In this document: piece by piece, positions 6,819 to 10,703 of the stretch
Position numbering within the stretch: the first letter of the stretch is position 1
Layout: each line of letters starts with the position of its first letter
Assembly: GCA_030609975.1 (NCBI GenBank)
Contig: JAUWSR010000106.1
Location: forward strand, 1 to 10,703
Source of the DNA: Acidobacteriota bacterium
GTDB lineage: Bacteria; Acidobacteriota; Aminicenantia; Aminicenantales; Aminicenantaceae
Length of the DNA: 10,703 bases
Reading direction: 5' to 3'
Program-made: the position numbers and the translations under genes
The notes under the pieces: model-generated
Told to the model about the DNA's origin: nothing
The model's input: only the letters and a program-made list of their open reading frames with translations
Database searches by the model: none

Positions 6819-6923
6819 GCATTCCATTCCCCAATCTCAACGCTGGTGCTAGTGATAAGAAGAAGCCTACCAATTAATACACATCCTGCTATATAGTAAT
6901 TGTTGTGCCCGAAAGATAAGACT

Positions 6924-6951
6924 TGTCATTGTATCCCATATGTGGTACATT
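6924..6951 (+). promoter_or_regulatory. Promoter and overlapping operator of the dinJ-yafQ type operon
   Basis: TTGTCA (6924-6929), a 16-base spacer and TACATT (6946-6951) form a reasonable promoter. The spacer holds an imperfect palindrome, TGTATCCCATATGTGGTACA (6930-6949), with 16 of 20 positions symmetric around CATATG. It is well placed for binding by the ribbon-helix-helix antitoxin and thus for autorepression. Confidence 0.5.
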
Positions 6952-6976
6952 AATGTTGAACGATGGAGGTGGTATC

Positions 6977-7237
6977 ATGAGCAAGACAGCAATGGTTCGA
7001 GCCAGATTGGAACCCGATTTAAAAGACAACGCAGAGACCGTCTTCCACCGGCTGGGTCTGAATGCAACGCAAGCTATTACGATGTTCTACAAGCAGGTTG
7101 AGCTTCGTGACGGACTTCCCTTTGATGTCGTCGTTCCGACCGCGACCACAAAGCGAACCTTCGAAGCCTCGGAGGTTGGACGCGACCTGGTCGTCTGTGA
7201 GGACGCTGACGACATGTTCCGAAAGCTCGGGATCTGA
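6977..7237 (+). CDS. dinJ: RelB/DinJ-family antitoxin (type II toxin-antitoxin system)
   Basis: 86 residues from ATG 6977, chosen because GGAGGT (6965-6970) lies six bases upstream and the family start MSKTAMVRARLEPDLK follows at once; an in-frame GTG at 6923 would fall inside the promoter. The N-terminus is the ribbon-helix-helix DNA-binding domain: strand TAMVRARLE, then helices DLKDNAETVFHRLGL and NATQAITMFYKQVELRDGLPFDV. This is the classic RelB/DinJ pattern. The C-terminal 35 residues (TKRTFEASEVGRDLVVCEDADDMFRKLGI) are acidic and should wrap around the toxin. It neutralises the toxin encoded next and probably represses its own operon through the palindrome at 6930-6949. Its TGA overlaps the toxin ATG by one base (TGATG), the usual translational coupling of such pairs. 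Confidence 0.93.
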   Translation: MSKTAMVRARLEPDLKDNAETVFHRLGLNATQAITMFYKQVELRDGLPFDVVVPTATTKRTFEASEVGRDLVVCEDADDMFRKLGI

Positions 7238-7509
7238 TGTATACTCCGGTCTACACGAAGCAGTTCCAGCAGGACACCAAGCGCTGCGTGCGTCGTGGCA
7301 AGAATCTGGAAAAGTTCAAGATTCTTGCCCGAACGTTGCTTTCCGGAAAACCGCTTGATGCGATCCACCGAGATCACAAGCTCTCGGGGAACTTGATCGG
7401 TAGACGTGACTGCCATATTGAATCCGATTGGGTACTGATATACCGAATCGAAGGTGATCAACTCATCTTCGAACGAATGGGAACTCACTCGGACCTGTTC
7501 AAGAAATGA
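7237..7509 (+). CDS. yafQ: YafQ-family mRNA interferase toxin (RelE/ParE superfamily)
   Basis: 90 residues, normal for the family. The fold pattern is Y-T-K-Q-F-Q-Q-D-x-K at the N-terminus, a helical hairpin (NLEKFKILARTLLSG), then the catalytic sheet: DHKLSGN (H47), RRDCHIESDWVLIYR (H60, D64, W65), LIFERMGTHSDLF (H84, F88). These line up with the residues known to matter in E. coli YafQ (H50, H63, D67, W68, H87, F91), so the toxin looks active. YafQ toxins cut mRNA on the ribosome and slow translation. The gene is coupled to the antitoxin by a TGATG overlap. The pair is the only complete, clearly mobile-type module in the window and lies between the two copies of the dispersed repeat. Confidence 0.93.
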   Translation: MYTPVYTKQFQQDTKRCVRRGKNLEKFKILARTLLSGKPLDAIHRDHKLSGNLIGRRDCHIESDWVLIYRIEGDQLIFERMGTHSDLFKK

Positions 7510-7566
7510 TACTCTTTTCCTTCCTATGTAGATATGATATGTTAAATTTTTATAGGGAGATTTTGC

Positions 7567-9948
7567 ATGACATCTTCACAGGCCTTTAATCGCTCCATGA
7601 GGATTTTTATTCCGTTTATTCTTATGCTGGCAATTCTTTTGCTTCCTCATATGGAGGCGGCCGCTCAAACCAGGACCGAGTCGACCGATTCAGCTCTACG
7701 GCTTAAGTGGTTCCAAGAGCATATGGCTATGAAGGGAACATCTATCTTTAAGGATCTTAAATGGCGCAGCCTCGGACCGGACATTATCAGCGGGCGCTGC
7801 ACCGACATCGCTGTCCCCAGAGGCGAAAAGCATATAATCTATGTGGGTTCAGCCTCCGGTGGGCTCTGGAAAACGGTTAACTCGGGAATCACCTGGGAAC
7901 CGATCATGGAGGATTTCCCAACTGGTTCGATCGGAGATATCGCAGTGGCCCCCACGAATCCGGATATCGTGTGGGTCGGGACCGGAGAGGCCAATATTTT
8001 TCGCTCATCCGTGGCGGGAATAGGGATCTACAAGTCGACTGATGCGGGAAAAACCTGGCAGCACATGGGCCTTGCCGACACTTATACAATCGGCAGAATC
8101 GTCATCCACCCTACGAATCCGGATATTGTCTATGTCGCAGCATCCGGTCATGAATGGACCTATAATAAAGAACGCGGTGTTTTCAAGACAACGGATGGAG
8201 GGGCAACCTGGGAAAAAATCTTCTTCATCTCAGAGAAGATTGGGGCCTGGGACCTGGTCATGGATCCTGAGAATACCACGACCCTCTATGTTTCCATGTG
8301 GAACAGGATCCGCAGAGCCTGGAGCGATCCGGTACCCAGCCCGGGAGATGGAATCTTCAAGACCACAGACAGCGGTCAAAACTGGGAGCAGCTCACTCAG
8401 GGATTGCCCGACATGAAGCTGACAGGAAGAATCGGTATCGATATCTCAAGAAGCAATCCCAGCGTACTCTATGCCTTTATCGACAACCACAATCCCGGCC
8501 GGCTTCCCAGAAAGGGAGAGCGGGATCCTTACGGGAGGCTAAGGACAGGGCGCGTACTCATCGGTTCCGAAGTCTACAGATCGGCAGACAAAGGGGAGAC
8601 CTGGAAAAAAGTAAGCCCCAATATGGACGGATGGGGAGGAACATACGGCTGGGTTTTCGGACAGATCAGGGTGGATCCCAACCATGAAGACACTATCTAT
8701 ATCATGGCTCTGGGCCTGTCCAAGTCGACCGATGGTGGAAAATCCTATCAAACGCTCAGCTATCCCGAGCTGCACGGCGACCATCACGGCCTTTGGATAT
8801 GCCCTGATGATTCCGACTACCTGATTAATGCCAATGACGGCGGTGTAAATATTTCCTATGACGGCGGGGAGACCTGGCGGGATTTTCACAGGAATATGAA
8901 CCTGGTTCAATTCTACAACGTTTCCTATGACATGGAGAAACCGTTCAACGTGTACGGCTCCGTTCAGGACCATCCGACTTTTCGGGTTAATATCAGCCAT
9001 GGGCTGCCCAGAAAGAGGGGGGAACAGCGCCTGATCACTCGCTGGGAGGTCGCCCCGGGCGGAGAGGAAACCTATGTTGCCATTGATCCTGCAAATCCCC
9101 ATATCATTTATTCTGCTTCCAAATCGCAAACAGACAGGCTCAGCCGCTCCGAGTATAAGCCCGGGCTCAATGGCAAGTGGATCCGCACTAAAACCAATCC
9201 CAAAGCCAAAGAGGGCGAACCCCGGCTGCGGACCAAGTGGCTGGTCCCGATCATCATTTCTCCTCATAATCACAAGGTTGTATATTACGGCATGCAATAT
9301 TTGTTTAGGTCTGAAGACATGGGCGAGACCTGGGAAAGGATCAGCCCTGATATGTCCTATCAAGATCCTGACATGGTAGGTGAGAATCAATATGCTATCC
9401 CCCATCAATGCCTAACGACCATCTCGGAATCGCCCCTTCAATATGGCTTCATCTATACCGGGACCGACGATGGTAAGGTCCATGTCACAAAGAATGGGGG
9501 GAAAGACTGGACGGACATCTCCGGAGGGCTTCCCTACAATAAAACCGTCTCGAGAATCACCGCCTCAAAATATAATAAAGAAACAGTCTATTTGACGCTG
9601 AACGGCCGCAAGGACGATGATTTCACCGACTATATCTATAAGTCCACAGACTGCGGAGAGACTTGGGTGGACATCTCCGGGAACATCCCCGGAGGACCGG
9701 TTAACGTGATACGGGAAGATCCCACAGACAAAGATATTCTCTATCTGGGAACAGACCTCGGGGTCTATGTAACCATTGACAGCGGAAACATATGGCATGT
9801 TCTGGCCAACGGCCTCCCCACCTGCTATGTCTGGGATCTGATCGTCCATCCCCGTGACATGACCCTGGTCATCGCGACACATGGGAGGGGTATGTATGTG
9901 ATCGATGACATCACCCCGATTCAGAAGCAGGAAAACTCGCCTGAATAA
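7567..9948 (+). CDS. Secreted Asp-box (BNR/sortilin-type) beta-propeller protein
   Basis: 793 residues from ATG 7567, supported by AGGGAGA (7554-7560) six bases upstream. A signal peptide spans about residues 1-34 (hydrophobic IFIPFILMLAILLLP, cleavage near EAAAQ). The rest is built from propeller blades marked by eleven Asp-box variants (S/T-x-D-x-G-x-x-W), beginning with TVNSGITW at 103-110 and ending with TIDSGNIW at 736-743; others include STDAGKTW, TTDGGATW, SADKGETW, SYDGGETW and STDCGETW. The repeating phrase 'hPtNPdivyva' precedes many of them. Databases usually call such proteins glycosyl hydrolase, WD40/YVTN/BNR-like or Vps10/sortilin N-terminal domain. I see no sialidase catalytic set (no FRIP arginine motif), so an enzymatic role is not supported; binding of extracellular polymers or proteins is more likely. 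It stands alone, 57 bases after the toxin gene. It lacks the C-terminal helical domain found in longer relatives. Confidence 0.9.
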   Translation: MTSSQAFNRSMRIFIPFILMLAILLLPHMEAAAQTRTESTDSALRLKWFQEHMAMKGTSIFKDLKWRSLGPDIISGRCTDIAVPRGEKHIIYVGSASGGLWKTVNSGITWEPIMEDFPTGSIGDIAVAPTNPDIVWVGTGEANIFRSSVAGIGIYKSTDAGKTWQHMGLADTYTIGRIVIHPTNPDIVYVAASGHEWTYNKERGVFKTTDGGATWEKIFFISEKIGAWDLVMDPENTTTLYVSMWNRIRRAWSDPVPSPGDGIFKTTDSGQNWEQLTQGLPDMKLTGRIGIDISRSNPSVLYAFIDNHNPGRLPRKGERDPYGRLRTGRVLIGSEVYRSADKGETWKKVSPNMDGWGGTYGWVFGQIRVDPNHEDTIYIMALGLSKSTDGGKSYQTLSYPELHGDHHGLWICPDDSDYLINANDGGVNISYDGGETWRDFHRNMNLVQFYNVSYDMEKPFNVYGSVQDHPTFRVNISHGLPRKRGEQRLITRWEVAPGGEETYVAIDPANPHIIYSASKSQTDRLSRSEYKPGLNGKWIRTKTNPKAKEGEPRLRTKWLVPIIISPHNHKVVYYGMQYLFRSEDMGETWERISPDMSYQDPDMVGENQYAIPHQCLTTISESPLQYGFIYTGTDDGKVHVTKNGGKDWTDISGGLPYNKTVSRITASKYNKETVYLTLNGRKDDDFTDYIYKSTDCGETWVDISGNIPGGPVNVIREDPTDKDILYLGTDLGVYVTIDSGNIWHVLANGLPTCYVWDLIVHPRDMTLVIATHGRGMYVIDDITPIQKQENSPE

Positions 9949-9968
9949 TTTAAGGCAGAAGAGCAGGC

Positions 9969-10032
9969 TCAAATCCATCACAATTTTCCCCAATGGATTC
10001 TACCAAAACCTTCAGATCAATGGATTCAACAT
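9969..10032. repeat. Dispersed repeat, short copy
   Basis: Block 1 (9969-9990) is identical to 6676-6697 and block 2 (9994-10032) matches 6761-6799 with a single C/T difference. Only CAA separates the blocks, against 63 bases in the other copy, so one copy has lost or gained the middle segment. Within block 2 and its junction, AATGGATTC occurs twice about 27 bases apart, giving internal direct repetition. Confidence 0.85.
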
Positions 10033-10344
10033 AGACTCGGTCCCCTCTCCTCGGCTGCCAGCAGGAGTTCCTACACATGAAAGACAATGCCCGTCCTATC
10101 TATCATCCAACTGTCTAGAATATGAAAGCGCATGTGTTTTGCAACTAGCTGGCGTTTTTATTGGTCATAGAGTTAAGAAGGCGATTGTCGGAAAGAGTTC
10201 AAGGGGCAATACTTTATACTGGAAAAAGTGAGATAGCATACAGGGGATAATTATACAAATTGTTATCTTTTTTAAAATTCATTAAGGTTGCTCTTGATAA
10301 AAAATGTGAAAATTATCAATATATTCATCAAAAAAATGTGATTT

Positions 10345-10368
10345 ATATGCAAATAAATATGCAAATAA
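10345..10368. repeat. Two perfect tandem copies of a 12-mer in AT-rich DNA
   Basis: ATATGCAAATAA occurs at 10345-10356 and again at 10357-10368. It lies inside the AT-rich tract between two genes that converge. It may be simple slippage, or a small binding-site array. Confidence 0.7.
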
Positions 10369-10457
10369 TGTGAAATAATTACTCTATTACATCCAATAAT
10401 CGTGAAAAAATCAAAAATATAATCCTTAGTGCTGGATATTCCTGGAATCTGTGGCGT

Positions 10458-10703
10458 TCACTTGTTCTGGTCTTCCTTAGGGATTTGTTTCAGGGCTTGT
10501 GCGCACTCCGTTTGACACTTCCGCAGCCAGTCTTTGAGTTCGTCCAGGCGGATATAGGCATCCCTACCCGGTTTCTGGTCGGCTCGATCGAGCATGCTGT
10601 AGAGATAACCGGTCTGATCGATAAGCTTAGGAGTTTGGTATCGACCTTTGGACGTTGCTATTTCCGCTCGGACCTTGTCCAGTTGGATTTTCAGTTTTTT
10701 GGC
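10458..10703 (-). CDS. C-terminal end of a protein, possibly a second sortilin/BNR-type protein (5' end outside window)
   Basis: On the - strand a frame is open from the window edge to TGA at 10458-10460, giving 81 residues. The sequence is helical and charged: KKLKIQLDKVRAEIATSKGR, then TPKLIDQTGYLYSMLDRADQ, then KPGRDAYIRLDELKDWLRK and a polar tail ending EDQNK. The 'P-x-L-x-D-x-x-x-Y-L-x-S-M-x-x-x-A-D-x-x-P-x-x-x-A-Y-x-R-x-x-E-L' pattern resembles, from memory, the four-helix C-terminal domain of long (about 1000-residue) Asp-box/sortilin-like proteins. That domain is absent from the complete propeller protein next door. This would make it a neighbouring, oppositely oriented paralogue. The coding call is firmer than the family call, since no propeller sequence is in view. 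Confidence 0.6.
   Translation of the reverse strand, partial: AKKLKIQLDKVRAEIATSKGRYQTPKLIDQTGYLYSMLDRADQKPGRDAYIRLDELKDWLRKCQTECAQALKQIPKEDQNK

Larger units (their letters stand above)
6634..6923. other. Gene-free region between the ATPase and the toxin-antitoxin pair
   Basis: About 290 bases with no credible coding frame on either strand. It is AT-richer than the operon at the left. It contains the longer copy of the dispersed repeat (6676-6799) and an imperfect hairpin (6787-6818). No tRNA or intrinsic terminator with a U-tract is seen. Confidence 0.6.
9949..10457. other. Gene-free region after the propeller gene
   Basis: About 500 bases between convergent genes. The first part holds the short copy of the dispersed repeat (9969-10032). 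Bases 10036-10231 have mixed composition and can be read through on the + strand, but I see no start signal or family resemblance. From about 10240 to 10430 the DNA is very AT-rich. I see no tRNA and no strong terminator hairpin. Confidence 0.55.

Noticed and set aside
8539..9408. 289-codon open frame on the - strand opposite the propeller gene
   Set aside because: The + strand frame has signal peptide, Asp-boxes and ribosome-binding site. The antisense frame shows no family pattern and follows from the codon use of the repeats.
7567..9948. Sialidase activity from the Asp-boxes
   Set aside because: Asp-boxes are structural. The catalytic arginine-containing FRIP motif and the nucleophile pair are not seen.
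9905..10231. 108-codon open frame overlapping the end of the propeller gene and the short repeat
   Set aside because: It overlaps the real gene by over 40 bases, lacks a ribosome-binding site, and reads through a non-coding repeat whose other copy is not open in the same way.
1..10703. CRISPR array, tRNA or rRNA genes
   Set aside because: No regularly spaced direct repeats of CRISPR size and no cloverleaf or rRNA signature were found on either strand. The only repeats are the two-copy dispersed element and the 12-mer.

Overview
The window looks like a chromosomal stretch from an uncultured, Gram-negative-type environmental bacterium. The combination of a Gfo/Idh/MocA oxidoreductase, DUF6807 ('PmoA-like') proteins, a Tat-exported enolase-superfamily enzyme, Asp-box/sortilin-type propeller proteins and an AAA/DUF4143 ATPase is common in Candidatus Aminicenantes and related Acidobacteriota, KSB1-like or Latescibacterota genomes. 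That placement is a guess from gene content. Genes end in TGA, TAA and TAG, so the standard bacterial code applies.

Bases 1-3863 (+ strand) form a tightly packed operon: the C-terminal part of a Gfo/Idh/MocA oxidoreductase, a secreted DUF6807 protein, a Tat-targeted mandelate racemase/muconate lactonizing-type enzyme, and a second exported DUF6807 protein. Stops and starts overlap or lie within about 22 bases. At least three of the four products carry export signals, which suggests a cell-envelope pathway acting on a sugar or sugar acid; the substrate is unknown.

Bases 3875-5098 (- strand, convergent with the operon) hold one helical-repeat gene broken by a single in-frame TGA at 4526-4528. 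It therefore reads as two ORFs in the same frame. Directly upstream of its start lies the 3' end of an IS256/Mutator-family transposase gene (5150-5362) with a probable IS end at about 5112-5138, so an insertion sequence appears to have landed about 13 bases before the start codon and then decayed.

Bases 5427-7509 look like accessory DNA. An AAA/DUF4143 ATPase has a good sigma70-like promoter placed so close to the ATG that the mRNA may be leaderless. It is followed by a gene-free stretch with a dispersed repeat and a hairpin. Then comes a complete DinJ/RelB-YafQ type II toxin-antitoxin pair with a promoter and overlapping palindromic operator.

Bases 7567-9948 encode a 793-residue secreted Asp-box (BNR/sortilin-type) beta-propeller protein. 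A shortened copy of the dispersed repeat lies just after it (9969-10032), followed by AT-rich DNA with a tandem 12-mer. At the right edge, 10458-10703 on the - strand is the C-terminal end of another gene, perhaps the C-terminal domain of a second sortilin-like protein.

I did not find CRISPR arrays, tRNA or rRNA genes, or a convincing new defence system. The most useful observations are the TGA-split gene beside an IS remnant, the exported enolase/DUF6807 operon, and the two-copy repeat flanking the toxin-antitoxin/propeller segment.
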